Assembly: GCA_964620045.1 (NCBI GenBank)
Contig: CAZUJL010000001.1
Coordinates: forward strand, 124,001-188,000
Source of the DNA: VFKU01 sp964620045
Lineage (GTDB): Bacteria; Hydrogenedentota; Hydrogenedentia; Hydrogenedentales; GCA-2746185
Reading direction: 5' to 3'
Length of the DNA stretch: 64,000 nucleotides
Within the stretch, counting starts at the first letter, position 1, and each line of letters starts with the position of its first letter. Positions 7,997 through 16,672 of the stretch are shown piece after piece. A model generated the notes under the pieces. It did not search any database and was not told the origin of the DNA. It saw nothing but the letters and a program-made list of their open reading frames with translations. The translations under genes and the position numbers were made by a program.

Positions 7997-9405
7997 TCCC
8001 CGAATACGGCTTTTCGGACGATTTCGAGGATGCCGACGACGTTTAGGAACACCGCGACAATGCTGAGCGGCACGATATAGCGCATCAAAAAGCGCCAGCT
8101 GCGGTACACCAGACCATCGCCGAGGCCGAGCTCGTCCTGTGTGTGTTCTCGCTTCATCCGCCAAGCGACAAATATCGCGATCAGCAGGCCGGATAGTGGC
8201 AGCAGGATGTTGGCCGTGAAGTAATCGATCAAGTCAAAGATGGTTTTGCCTTTAAAAATGGGTACCCCATCAAGAGGGAAGTAACCGCTCCACAAGTTGA
8301 ACGACAATAGAGATGGAATCATCAAGATGAGGCCAACGCCGGTCGAAAACACGACGGCCTGCTTGCGGTTGAGCTTAAACTGCTCCATCAACGTCGCGAC
8401 GGTCGGCTCCAGCAACGAAATGGCCGAGCCGAAGGCCGCGACGAACAGCATCAGGAAGAAGAGTACGGCGAAATATGTGCCCAGCGGCATTGCTCCGAAC
8501 GCGATCGGAAGGGTCATAAAAATCAGACCCACGCCTTCACCGGGCTTGAGTCCGTACTGGAACACGATCGGGAAAATGGCGAGTCCTGACAACAGCGAAA
8601 CGAATGTGTCCGCGACGACCACCGCCACTGAGGTCTTAAAGATCGAGGTATCCGCAGGAACGTATGCGCCATATGCCACCATCACACCGGATGCAAGGCT
8701 GAGCGTGAAAAACGCGTGCCCTAATGCGACGAGTATGCCGCTCGCAGTCAGCTTGCCCCAGTCCGGCGCGAACACGAACCGGACGCCTTCCATGAAGGCA
8801 CCCTCGGCCATGCAATAGCCGACGAGCAGCAACAGGATCACCAGCAGGCCGGGCATCAGGATCGTGACCGCGCGCTCGATTCCCTTCTGCACGCCGCCGA
8901 TCACCGTGGCGGCGGTGGCGAGGAACATCAGCGCGCTCCACACGATCAGCATCTTCCAGTTCGCGAGGTGCGCGGCGAAGTCTTCCGCGATTTTTTCCTG
9001 CGACGCATTCTTAAAGGCGCCGCCGGCCGCGGTGAAGATATACGCGAAGGCCCAGCCGGTGATGACGACGTAGTAGGTGAGGATCACGTAGCTGGTCGCG
9101 ATGCCCATCAGGCCCATCAGCGTCCATTTTGTGGACACGCCAGATTCGGTGGCGAGGGTGCTCATCGCGGTGACGGGGTTCTGTCGCGCGCGGCGGCCCA
9201 TGAGCACTTCGGCCATCATGACAGGCACGCCGACGAAAAAGACGCAGAGCAAATACACCAGCACGAACGCGCCGCCGCCGTTCTGCCCGGTGATGTAGGG
9301 GAATTTCCAGATGCTGCCGAGGCCGACCGCCGAACCTGTCGCCGCGAGGAAGAACGCCATGCGTCCCTTCCAAAATCCGTGTACCGACTGACGATCGACC
9401 GCCAC
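7993..9405 (-). CDS. Neurotransmitter:sodium symporter family transporter
   Basis: Inner-membrane sodium-coupled amino-acid transporter of the LeuT/MhsT/TnaT type. At 470 residues it has the family length. The N-terminus contains the sodium/substrate site of helix 1, AATGSAVGLGSIWKFPY, followed by GQNGGGAFVLVY, both diagnostic. About eleven to twelve hydrophobic segments follow. The start is GTG at 9405 behind a GGGAGGG ribosome site, with a TATAAT box upstream. It is followed by an AGCS symporter in the same direction, giving a local pair of sodium-driven amino-acid importers. Substrate specificity cannot be read; bacterial members carry leucine, tyrosine or tryptophan. Confidence 0.9.
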   Translation of the reverse strand: MAVDRQSVHGFWKGRMAFFLAATGSAVGLGSIWKFPYITGQNGGGAFVLVYLLCVFFVGVPVMMAEVLMGRRARQNPVTAMSTLATESGVSTKWTLMGLMGIATSYVILTYYVVITGWAFAYIFTAAGGAFKNASQEKIAEDFAAHLANWKMLIVWSALMFLATAATVIGGVQKGIERAVTILMPGLLVILLLLVGYCMAEGAFMEGVRFVFAPDWGKLTASGILVALGHAFFTLSLASGVMVAYGAYVPADTSIFKTSVAVVVADTFVSLLSGLAIFPIVFQYGLKPGEGVGLIFMTLPIAFGAMPLGTYFAVLFFLMLFVAAFGSAISLLEPTVATLMEQFKLNRKQAVVFSTGVGLILMIPSLLSFNLWSGYFPLDGVPIFKGKTIFDLIDYFTANILLPLSGLLIAIFVAWRMKREHTQDELGLGDGLVYRSWRFLMRYIVPLSIVAVFLNVVGILEIVRKAVFGD

Positions 9406-9436
9406 TGTGCACCCTCCCGGCCCCGAAGCCGCGCGT

Positions 9437-9464
9437 ATTATACGTAGCGACTCGAACTAACCAA
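9437..9464 (-). promoter_or_regulatory. Probable promoter of the NSS transporter gene
   Basis: On the minus strand, a perfect TATAAT (9442-9437) with TTGGTT about 16 bases upstream (9464-9459). The predicted start lies about 25 bases before the GTG start codon. The -10 is convincing, the -35 moderate. Confidence 0.5.
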
Positions 9465-9576
9465 AGAACTGGCGGGGCGGGCATGGTTTTGGTAGCGTGA
9501 CCGGAACCCCGTGCGCATCCGGCGGGGTTTCATCGACATGGCCCGCACGGTGTGCGGCGAATCCGGAGGATGACGA

Positions 9577-10305
9577 ATGAAGACCCGACAATTTATCGTG
9601 CGGCTGGCGCTGTGTGCGGCAGTGATCATCGCGGCGGGCGCGCAGGCGCAGGACGCCGCCAAGAAGGATGGTGCCGTGGAGAAGCCGCAACAACTCACGC
9701 TGGGCGTAGTCCTCTACCCCACCTTTGAACCGCTCGACGTGTTCGGGCCGGTGGAAATGTTCATGTGCGTGCCGGGCAACCTGCTGAAGGTTGTGTGGAT
9801 CGCCGAGAAGGCCGGTCCGGTCGAAGCGGGCACGCAGACCCAGAAGGGTCCGAAAGTTTTTGCGGAGTTCGGCTTCGCCGATGCGCCGAAGCTCGACATC
9901 ATTCTTGTGCCGGGTGGTTTCGGCACGATGCCGCAACTGAACAACCAGGCGCTGCTGAATTTCCTGAAAGAACGCTCGCCGCAGGCGCAGTACACGACTT
10001 CGGTGTGCTCGGGCGCGGCCTTGCTCGCGAAGTCGGGCGTGCTCGATGGCAAGAAAGCGACGACGAACAAGAGCTTCTACGACATGCTCGTCACCAATGG
10101 GCCGAACACCGACTGGCAGCACCGTGCGCGGTGGGTGGAAGACGGCAACCTGATCACGTCGTCGGGCGTGTCCGCCGGTATCGACATGGCGCTCGCCGTG
10201 ATCTCGCGCATCTGGGGCGTGGAAATGGCCGAGGGCATCGCGAAGGGCACGGAGTACGTGTGGTCGCGCGATCCGCACAACGATCCCTTCGCCGGCACGG
10301 ATTGA
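9577..10305 (+). CDS. Exported DJ-1/PfpI-family protein
   Basis: A 242-residue member of the DJ-1/PfpI superfamily (class I glutamine-amidotransferase-like fold) with a signal peptide (to about residue 25, ending AQAQ). The nucleophile elbow is TSVCSGAALLAKSG, and the segment FEPLDVFGPVEMF matches the isonitrile hydratase and AraC-like DJ-1 branch. Members act as hydratases, deglycases or redox sensors; which of these applies cannot be decided. Export is unusual for this mostly cytoplasmic branch, so the protein probably works in the periplasm. GGAGG precedes the ATG. A PIG-L deacetylase gene follows after 10 bases, probably in one transcript. Confidence 0.85.
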   Translation: MKTRQFIVRLALCAAVIIAAGAQAQDAAKKDGAVEKPQQLTLGVVLYPTFEPLDVFGPVEMFMCVPGNLLKVVWIAEKAGPVEAGTQTQKGPKVFAEFGFADAPKLDIILVPGGFGTMPQLNNQALLNFLKERSPQAQYTTSVCSGAALLAKSGVLDGKKATTNKSFYDMLVTNGPNTDWQHRARWVEDGNLITSSGVSAGIDMALAVISRIWGVEMAEGIAKGTEYVWSRDPHNDPFAGTD

Positions 10306-10315
10306 TCGCGCAGGC

Positions 10316-11164
10316 ATGAAGTTTCACCGGCCGGACGCAGTCCTGTACGTTCCCGATGGCGTGGCGCCGGCCGCGGCCCTGGCGCGCACGACGCACCTGG
10401 GCATTGGCGCGCACCAGGACGACCTCGAGATCATGGCCGTCGACGGTATCTTGCAGTGCTACGACCGCGACGATGCGTGGTTCACGGGCGTGGTCGTGTC
10501 GGACGGCGCCGGCGCGCCGCGCGCGGGTCGCTTCGCCGGGTTCACGAATCCTCAAATGGTCGCCGCGCGCATTGAAGAGCAGAAGCGCGCGGCGGAGATC
10601 GGCGAGTACGGCGTGCAGATGGTGCTGCTGCATCCGACCGATGAGTTGAAAGACGCGAAGAACATGCGGACCGTCGACGACATCGAGGCGATCCTGCGCG
10701 CGACACGCCCGGAAGTCGTCTACACGCACAACCTCTTCGACAAGCACGAGGCACACGTGGCGGTCGCGCTGCGGGTGATCGCGGCGATCAAGCGGCTCGC
10801 GAGCGCGGAGCGGCCGGAAAAAGTATACGGCTGCGAGGTGTGGCGCGATCTTGATTGGCTCATGGACGATCGCAAGGTTGTGTTCAACGTATCCCAGCGC
10901 GAAGCTCTGCAGCTTAAGTTACTGGAAGTCTTCGAGTCGCAGGTGGCGGGTGGAAAACGTTACGACCTCGCCGCGATGGGTCGTCGCCGCGCACATGCCA
11001 CCTATCTGCAGCCACACCAGGTCGATGCCGCCACCGGCGCGGTTTATGCCGTCGACATGACGCCACTCACCGCCAATGGCGCGCCGGAACCCGGCGCATG
11101 GGCGCGGGAGATCCTGGACGCGTTTAACAAGGACGTATCCGATCGCGTCGGCAGACTTTCCTAA
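10316..11164 (+). CDS. PIG-L family zinc deacetylase
   Basis: Predicted zinc-dependent N-deacetylase of the PIG-L/LmbE superfamily, acting on GlcNAc-type substrates. The 282-residue protein contains the metal motif as AHQDDLE, where the common form is AHPDDE, and a second ligand region THNLFDKHEAH corresponding to the usual H-x-D-H. No signal peptide is visible, so it is probably cytoplasmic. It follows the exported DJ-1/PfpI gene by 10 bases. Related enzymes serve sugar catabolism, mycothiol or bacillithiol synthesis and antibiotic maturation; nothing here narrows the choice. Confidence 0.85.
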   Translation: MKFHRPDAVLYVPDGVAPAAALARTTHLGIGAHQDDLEIMAVDGILQCYDRDDAWFTGVVVSDGAGAPRAGRFAGFTNPQMVAARIEEQKRAAEIGEYGVQMVLLHPTDELKDAKNMRTVDDIEAILRATRPEVVYTHNLFDKHEAHVAVALRVIAAIKRLASAERPEKVYGCEVWRDLDWLMDDRKVVFNVSQREALQLKLLEVFESQVAGGKRYDLAAMGRRRAHATYLQPHQVDAATGAVYAVDMTPLTANGAPEPGAWAREILDAFNKDVSDRVGRLS

Positions 11165-11173
11165 ACGCGACGT

Positions 11174-13195
11174 TTATTGAATCTGAAATTCGGCTGAATT
11201 CGCCGTAAACCGCTCCACGGTCCCGTCAGCTTTTTTGAAATTGCCATCGTGTCCGATGCGATAGGTGCCCAGAGCCGCATCCGCCGGAATCGTCCATTCC
11301 GCCGCGAACTGCTGCTGCGTGGCAACGGCGGCGTCTTTCACCCAGCGGCCTTTGGTGCTCCAGTCGTTGTCTGTCGCGACCGTGGTCCACGCGTCGCCCT
11401 CTTTGCGTTCGACGCGGAGGTAGTTATTGCCCGTGCGGAAATCATTGCGCGGATCGCCGGACCAGAACGCGGCGTTCACCGTTTCGCCGCGCGCGTAGGA
11501 CTTGTTCGGCGCTACCGCGACGTCGCCGGCCTTCGCGCCGGCCGGGAAGGAATCGGCGGGCTGGGCCAGCTTGCTGCCTTCCACCTGCCCGCGCATGTCG
11601 ACCGCGGTGGCTTCGGACGCGATCGATTCGCCGGCCGCCATCGCTTTCGCGATGCGGGTGAATTCCTGCTGATAGGCCGCGAGGCTCCACGGGCCGAAGA
11701 TCGTGTGGCCGCCTTCGTACTGCTGCGTGGCATATTCTTCGCGCGTGGTCGTATAACCGGCGAAGTCGTTTGCGTAGCCCACGAGCACGACGTGCTTGCT
11801 CGAATCGCCGAGCGCGTTTGCCACCGTCTCGCGCAGGCGGCGGCCCGCCATCGTGGTGAATTCGCCCGGCACGCACACGAGCGTAAGTTGGCCGATGCGC
11901 GCAAGCGTCATCGGCACGACCTGCGCCTGCATCGGCGTTTCCAGATCGCCCGGCGCGAACAGGATCACCTTCTCGCCCTGGCACTCCCGGCATTCCGCGC
12001 TCGGGTCCGGCAGGCCGAACTGCTGCTTGATGGTGCTGTCGATCATCGCATTGCGCGCGAGCATGCCTTCCTTAAACAACGGGTGTCCGCCGCCGTCCTC
12101 GGTCGATCCTGCGGCGAAGGCATAGCCAAACGCGCTCGGGCAGGTGCGCTGATCGCCTGCGCCGTTCGTGAACTCCGCTGAGACGGAGTGATACTTCATG
12201 TTGACGTAGATCTGCCGGTAGTCGATCGGCCCTTGTATTTTCTCGGATGCCGAGTCGAACAAGGTCTTGGCGACGTCGAGCTCGCGTTCGGCGATGATGC
12301 GCGTCGTGTCGAAGGCGTCCTTGCCGGGGCCGGTGTTGTTAAGGTTCAGGTTCGGCGTGATGTCGCCGCAGTTCGACTGCGCGAATGCCGCGACCAGACC
12401 CTTCCCCACTTCATTCTCAAACCGCGCGGACGCGGCGCCCTTATGATCGCCGGAGATAAGCCGGTTAAAAAAATTCATCGCCGTCGGATGGCTCGCAAAC
12501 CAGTTCACCATGCCGATGGGGCCGGACGCGTCGGTGAACTTCAGCAGGTTCATGTCCTTGTCCGTGTCGCCGGGATAGCGTCCGCGTTCGGCTTCGGGAT
12601 TGGCCTGGTAGGCCACGGCCGAGCGGTTCGCGCCGCCGCCTTCGACCATGCCGTGCGCGAACTCGATGTCGCCGGGCTGCAGGTCCTCGTGCGCCTGCGC
12701 AATCGAATCGACGATGCCCTGCACGATCGCGTTGAAATGTTCCGGGTAGAACGGCGAGCCGATCGGGCCGGTGGTGCCGTAGTGCCAGTAGCCGCCGGGG
12801 CCGGAGTGCGTGTGCGTGGCGCTGATGATCACATTCGCTTCGGTGTAGGTATTGGGGTATTTCTTCTGCAGGCGCTCGACGACTTCCTGGTGCATCGCGT
12901 GCGTGACGCTGCCGAGGTCGACGCTGGCGAACGCGATACGCTTGTCGCCCTTGCGCTCGGCTATCACGAACGCGCGGGAGAACAGCCGGAAGTGGACGCC
13001 CTCGGCGATTTGATCGGCGCGCACGAAGCCCCAGAGCTGGATGCCGACGGCCGGACCGGTGATGTCGGACTTGCCCCGACCGACGAGGTAGGCGTAGTCC
13101 GTGTCCGCCGCGCGGGCAATCAGCCCCACGAACACAAGAGTACTGCCGAGGGCCAAGATGGCGACGACGATCAGTGCACGAAACGAGGTGCGCAT
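11174..13195 (-). CDS. Neutral ceramidase family protein with Thr at the catalytic Ser position
   Basis: Neutral/alkaline ceramidases split ceramide into sphingosine and fatty acid. The 673-residue protein has an N-terminal hydrophobic signal or anchor (about residues 8 to 30), the zinc motif SATHTHSGPGGY, the segment NWFASHPTAMN, the Glu-containing VPGEFTTMAGRRLR and the Tyr-containing AGYTTTREEYATQQYEG, all typical of the family, plus a C-terminal beta domain. The nucleophile segment, usually GDVSPN, reads GDITPN with Thr280 where Ser is expected. I chose the ATG at 13195 because it begins a normal signal sequence; an upstream GTG at 13279 would add 28 unlikely residues. The gene is divergent from a serine hydrolase. 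Confidence 0.85.
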   Translation of the reverse strand: MRTSFRALIVVAILALGSTLVFVGLIARAADTDYAYLVGRGKSDITGPAVGIQLWGFVRADQIAEGVHFRLFSRAFVIAERKGDKRIAFASVDLGSVTHAMHQEVVERLQKKYPNTYTEANVIISATHTHSGPGGYWHYGTTGPIGSPFYPEHFNAIVQGIVDSIAQAHEDLQPGDIEFAHGMVEGGGANRSAVAYQANPEAERGRYPGDTDKDMNLLKFTDASGPIGMVNWFASHPTAMNFFNRLISGDHKGAASARFENEVGKGLVAAFAQSNCGDITPNLNLNNTGPGKDAFDTTRIIAERELDVAKTLFDSASEKIQGPIDYRQIYVNMKYHSVSAEFTNGAGDQRTCPSAFGYAFAAGSTEDGGGHPLFKEGMLARNAMIDSTIKQQFGLPDPSAECRECQGEKVILFAPGDLETPMQAQVVPMTLARIGQLTLVCVPGEFTTMAGRRLRETVANALGDSSKHVVLVGYANDFAGYTTTREEYATQQYEGGHTIFGPWSLAAYQQEFTRIAKAMAAGESIASEATAVDMRGQVEGSKLAQPADSFPAGAKAGDVAVAPNKSYARGETVNAAFWSGDPRNDFRTGNNYLRVERKEGDAWTTVATDNDWSTKGRWVKDAAVATQQQFAAEWTIPADAALGTYRIGHDGNFKKADGTVERFTANSAEFQIQ

Positions 13196-13278
13196 GCGAG
13201 TATGCTCCGGGGTGCAGGCGATAAAACCACAGTGCGGGAAACTGCGTCTACCATAGCGGACGGGCGGGAGATTGAACA

Positions 13279-14376
13279 ATGCGGCAGTGGGCAGTGCGCG
13301 GGCTGGCAGTTGTGGCGTGGGTTTTTACCGGGTTCGCGTCCGCCGCGGAGTCCGATTGGACCAAGGAACTGGACGCGTTGCTGACGACGAAAGCCGATGC
13401 CGGGTTTTCGGGGGGCGTGGTTGTCGAACAAAACGGCGAGGTAGTCTTCGGCAAGGCCTACGGCATGGCTAACCGCGAGCAGAAAATCCCCTGGAGCCTG
13501 GATTCGGTCTATTGCCTCGGCTCGATCACCAAGCAATTCACCGGGGCTGCAATCCTGAAGCTGCAGACCGAGGGGAAATTGTCGGTGAATGATCCGCTGA
13601 TCAAGTGGATTCCCGATCTGCCCGCGGACAAATCGCAGATCACGCTGCACCACCTCCTCACCCACTCCGCCGGCGCGCCGGACGCCTTGGGCGGCGATTT
13701 CGATCCGACGGCAACCGAAGCGTGGCTGATCAAAACCTTCGGCGAGACGAAATTGCTCTGGGGGCTGGAAGACTTCGGTAAAAAATACGCCTATTCGAAC
13801 GTGGGCTATTCGCTGCTGGCGATCGTGGTGAATCGGGCATCGGGCATGCCGTACGAAGACTACCTCAAGAAAAGTTTCTTCGAGCCGCTCGGCATGACGA
13901 TGACGGGCTACACCAATCCGAACTGGAAGCCGGGAGACTTCGCGCACGGATACGCGCGCGATCGCGACGACGGCGTCGTTGTGCTCAAGCACGCATTGCC
14001 CGACGGCCCGAACTGGAACCTGCGCGGGAACGGCGGCATCTGCACAACCTTTGCCGATATGCGCGCCTGGCACCACGCGCTGATCGAACACCGTGCGCTC
14101 GATGCGGAATCGGTCAAGCTGCTCGATACACCCTTCGTCAGCGAGGGCGAGGGTCAAGACACGTTTTACAGCTACGGCTGGTCGATCGCGATGAATCCGG
14201 ATGGTACGCTGCGCTACCGCGGACACAACGGCGGCGACGGCATAAACTTTGCCGATTTCCGCTGGTATCCCACGCGCAATACACTGATCCTGATCGCCAG
14301 CACGACCCGGCCCGTGGGCCTGAGCAATACCGACAACAAAATCGTACAGATCGTGTTCGGACTCAATCGGCGCTAA
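13279..14376 (+). CDS. Exported serine hydrolase of the beta-lactamase (class C-like) family
   Basis: Predicted penicillin-binding-protein-like serine hydrolase with a signal peptide (ending about residue 22, ASAAE). The catalytic SxxK motif is SITK in LGSITKQFTGA, the second motif is YSN in YSNVGYSLL, and a C-terminal HNGG segment occupies the KTG-like position. At 365 residues it matches the Pfam Beta-lactamase family, which includes esterases, D-aminopeptidases and true AmpC enzymes. No evidence for drug resistance is present. GGGAG precedes the ATG at 13279. It is divergent from the ceramidase gene, with 83 bases between their starts. Confidence 0.9.
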   Translation: MRQWAVRGLAVVAWVFTGFASAAESDWTKELDALLTTKADAGFSGGVVVEQNGEVVFGKAYGMANREQKIPWSLDSVYCLGSITKQFTGAAILKLQTEGKLSVNDPLIKWIPDLPADKSQITLHHLLTHSAGAPDALGGDFDPTATEAWLIKTFGETKLLWGLEDFGKKYAYSNVGYSLLAIVVNRASGMPYEDYLKKSFFEPLGMTMTGYTNPNWKPGDFAHGYARDRDDGVVVLKHALPDGPNWNLRGNGGICTTFADMRAWHHALIEHRALDAESVKLLDTPFVSEGEGQDTFYSYGWSIAMNPDGTLRYRGHNGGDGINFADFRWYPTRNTLILIASTTRPVGLSNTDNKIVQIVFGLNRR

Positions 14377-14383
14377 ATAAAAA

Positions 14384-14410
14384 ACCGGGCACGCGCGAAG
14401 CGTGCCCGGT
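14384..14410 (-). terminator. Rho-independent terminator
   Basis: An 11-bp perfect stem (ACCGGGCACGC and its complement) with a five-base loop. Read on the minus strand it is followed by TTTTTATTT, so it ends the ABM-domain gene at 14428. The convergent serine hydrolase gene may use the same hairpin. Confidence 0.8.
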
Positions 14411-14427
14411 CGAATTCTGCTTCTGGC

Positions 14428-14853
14428 TTAGGACTCGCGGCTGTACCCGCCGACGCGGTCGACCTTCTGGATGTCCATGCCCGGCTCGAAAATCTCGCGG
14501 GCGGCGGCGAACATCTTCATCATGTGCGGTTGCTTGCCGTGGCTCGCAAGCGCGGCATCGTCCGCATAGACTTCGTAAAACACGATCTTCAACGGTTCTT
14601 TTTGCGAACGCGTCGCGATGTAGCACAACACACCCGGCTCGGCGGCCTTCACCGATTCAGTGAGTTCCTTCAACGTGGCGATCGCCTTTTCTTCGGCGCC
14701 GGCCTTCATGGTCAACGTGACAATCTGGGTAACCACTTTGGGTGTGTCCTCTGCTTGTGTCATGCGGCTGAATCCAAACGTGGCCAACATGGCCGCGCCG
14801 GCGGTGGCCGCAACAAATTCCCTGCGTGTAGTGCCTTCGTGCTGCTCTGACAT
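14428..14853 (-). CDS. Tat-exported antibiotic-biosynthesis-monooxygenase (ABM) domain protein
   Basis: A 141-residue protein with a twin-arginine signal (TTRREFVAATAGAAML) and a single ABM-type ferredoxin-like barrel (about residues 40 to 130), recognisable from VTLTMKAGAEEKAIATLKE, PGVLCYIATRSQKEPLKIVFYEVYAD and the closing PHMMKMFAAA. Family members are small cofactor-free monooxygenases, haem-degrading enzymes, or quinol monooxygenases of the YgiN type. Tat export suggests that it folds before export, perhaps with a cofactor. GGAGG lies before the ATG. A strong terminator follows the gene. Confidence 0.8.
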   Translation of the reverse strand: MSEQHEGTTRREFVAATAGAAMLATFGFSRMTQAEDTPKVVTQIVTLTMKAGAEEKAIATLKELTESVKAAEPGVLCYIATRSQKEPLKIVFYEVYADDAALASHGKQPHMMKMFAAAREIFEPGMDIQKVDRVGGYSRES

Positions 14854-14954
14854 GTAAATGAATCCTCCGTAACGCCCCGCGGGGCGCGTATCGCATCAAG
14901 GCCCGGCATCATGCCACGCGCTGAAACGAGCCTGCAACCGCCTTCGTGATCGTG

Positions 14955-15347
14955 TTATTTGGGCGCTTTGGCCTTGGCCGCCGCGTCGCTGGTGGCTTTC
15001 TTGGAGGCGTCCGCCGCCTGCTCCGCCGCCTTTTCCGACTTGTTCGCGCTCTTCTTTACCGAATTGTCGGCGGCCTTCTGTTCTTTATCGGCCGCGTCTT
15101 TCGATTTCTCGGCGTCCTTCTCGGCTTTTTTCTTGGCGTCCTTGGCTTCTTTATCGGCCTTCTTCTTGGCCTTGTCCGCGTCTTTCTGCTGCGCGGCCGT
15201 ACTCTTGTCGTGCTTCACCGCCTGCGGCTTGCCCGGACGAACGGGCTCTTGCGCGGCGATCGCGCCGGCGCCAAACACGGCGGCGGCCGACAACACCGAC
15301 CCCATCAAAAATTGGCGACGATTGAACGCTTGCGTGTTGCTGCTCAT
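14955..15347 (-). CDS. Tat-exported Lys/Ala-rich low-complexity protein
   Basis: A 130-residue protein with a clear twin-arginine signal (NRRQFLMGSVLSAAAVFGAG) and then about 90 residues made almost only of Ala, Lys, Asp, Glu and Ser in short repeats such as ADKAKKKADKEAKDAKKKAE. This predicts a highly charged helix or coiled coil, or a disordered chain, similar in composition to LEA proteins or histone H1 tails. I chose the ATG at 15347, behind an AGGAGG site, rather than the upstream in-frame start at 15419. No enzymatic motif. The composition may hinder homology searches. Role unknown; envelope spacing or binding of anionic polymers are possibilities. Confidence 0.7.
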   Translation of the reverse strand: MSSNTQAFNRRQFLMGSVLSAAAVFGAGAIAAQEPVRPGKPQAVKHDKSTAAQQKDADKAKKKADKEAKDAKKKAEKDAEKSKDAADKEQKAADNSVKKSANKSEKAAEQAADASKKATSDAAAKAKAPK

Positions 15348-15481
15348 GTCGGTTTCCTCCTGCTTCGGTGGACTAGTAATCATTGCACGGGGCCGGGAAT
15401 TCCGCAAGGGGGATCGCACGAGGCCCAGCGGTAGGCTATGATGCGCAGCCGAGTATCGGCCGCCGCGGAGGGACTATCGAG

Positions 15482-16645
15482 ATGCTTTCGGAATCCACCA
15501 TCAAGCTGCAACCATTGCCGCGCATCGTGTTTGGCGCCGGCGCCGCGGACCAGATCGGCAAACTGACGCAGGAGACGGGAAAGACCCGTGCCTTGCTGGT
15601 GACCGATCCCGGACTGACCAAGGCGGGCCTCGCCGGCGGCATCGCGGATCGCCTCAAGGCCGACGGCTTCGAAGTGGCGATTTACGACGGCGTCGAGCCG
15701 AATCCGACGGATAAAAATGTGGCGGCGGGCGCGGCACAGTTGCGCAGTTTCGGCGACGCGGCCGTGGTCGCGCTGGGCGGCGGGTCGTCCATGGACTGCG
15801 CGAAGGCGATCGCGTTGCTCGCGCGCAACGACGGCCATCCGCGCGACTACAGCTACGGTTGCAAACCCAAGCATCCCGGCGCGCCTACCATCGCGATTCC
15901 CACGACGGCGGGCACGGGTTCGGAGACGAACCTGGTCGGCGTGATTACCGACACGGAGCAGCATCGCAAGCTCTACGTGGCGCACCCCAGCGTGCAGCCG
16001 CGCATCGCAGTGCTGGACCCGAAACTAACCCTTGGCCTGCCGGCCTATCCCACTGCGACCTGCGGCTTCGATGTGCTCACGCACGCCATCGAGGCCTACA
16101 CTTCGCGCGTGGCGAATCCATACTCCGACGGCGTGGCGATGCAGGCAGCCATGATGGCGTGGACGTATCTTCCCAAAGCATTCGCGAACGGCGCCGATCT
16201 GGAAGCCCGTTCGCAGATGTTGATGGCGTCCGCGATGGCGGCGATCGCGTTCAACGTGGCGGGCCTCGGCGCGGCGCACGGCACGGGGCATCCGGTCGGC
16301 GCGCGCTTCCACACCGCGCACGGCCAGACGCTGGCGACGATGCTGCCGCACGTGATGCGCTTCAACTTTGACGCGCGCGCTGCAAAGTACGCAACGATCG
16401 CGATCGCGATTGGCGTTGGTAAGCCCGGCGCGAGTGAAACGGAAAACGCGAAGGCTTGTATTGCAGCCGTCGAAGATATGGTTGGAAAACTTGGGCTGCG
16501 CAAAAATCTCAAAGACCTCGGCGTGGCGGGCAAGGACATCGGCGCGCTCGTGGACGATGCGCTGCAGGACATGACGATGCGCACGAACCCCAAAAAGGCC
16601 AGCGCGGACGACGTGCGCGGCCTCTTTGAAGCGGCGCTCGGTTAA
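15482..16645 (+). CDS. Iron-containing alcohol dehydrogenase
   Basis: A group III metal-dependent NAD(P) alcohol dehydrogenase of 387 residues, the normal family length. The dinucleotide site shows as ALGGGSSMDCAKAI, the substrate region as PTTAGTGSETN, and the iron ligands lie in CGFDVLTHAIEAY and in the His-rich AHGTGHPVGARFHTAHG. No export signal, so cytoplasmic. The start at 15482 follows a GGAGG site; upstream in-frame starts give no family-like sequence. Members oxidise or reduce primary alcohols, 1,3-propanediol, lactaldehyde or butanol; the substrate cannot be fixed. The gene converges on a DinB-family gene. Confidence 0.92.
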   Translation: MLSESTIKLQPLPRIVFGAGAADQIGKLTQETGKTRALLVTDPGLTKAGLAGGIADRLKADGFEVAIYDGVEPNPTDKNVAAGAAQLRSFGDAAVVALGGGSSMDCAKAIALLARNDGHPRDYSYGCKPKHPGAPTIAIPTTAGTGSETNLVGVITDTEQHRKLYVAHPSVQPRIAVLDPKLTLGLPAYPTATCGFDVLTHAIEAYTSRVANPYSDGVAMQAAMMAWTYLPKAFANGADLEARSQMLMASAMAAIAFNVAGLGAAHGTGHPVGARFHTAHGQTLATMLPHVMRFNFDARAAKYATIAIAIGVGKPGASETENAKACIAAVEDMVGKLGLRKNLKDLGVAGKDIGALVDDALQDMTMRTNPKKASADDVRGLFEAALG

Positions 16646-16672
16646 ACGCGACGCTTAGTTCGACGTCGCGTT
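16645..16672. terminator. Hairpin between convergent genes
   Basis: A 9-bp perfect stem (AACGCGACG with CGTCGCGTT) and a ten-base loop in the gap between the dehydrogenase and DinB-family stops. It starts at the dehydrogenase stop and overlaps the 3' end of the DinB-family gene. There is no strong T-run, so termination is plausible but not certain. Confidence 0.4.

Noticed and set aside
13279..14376. Serine hydrolase as an antibiotic-resistance beta-lactamase
   Set aside because: The motifs define the broad family only; esterases and peptidases have the same motifs.
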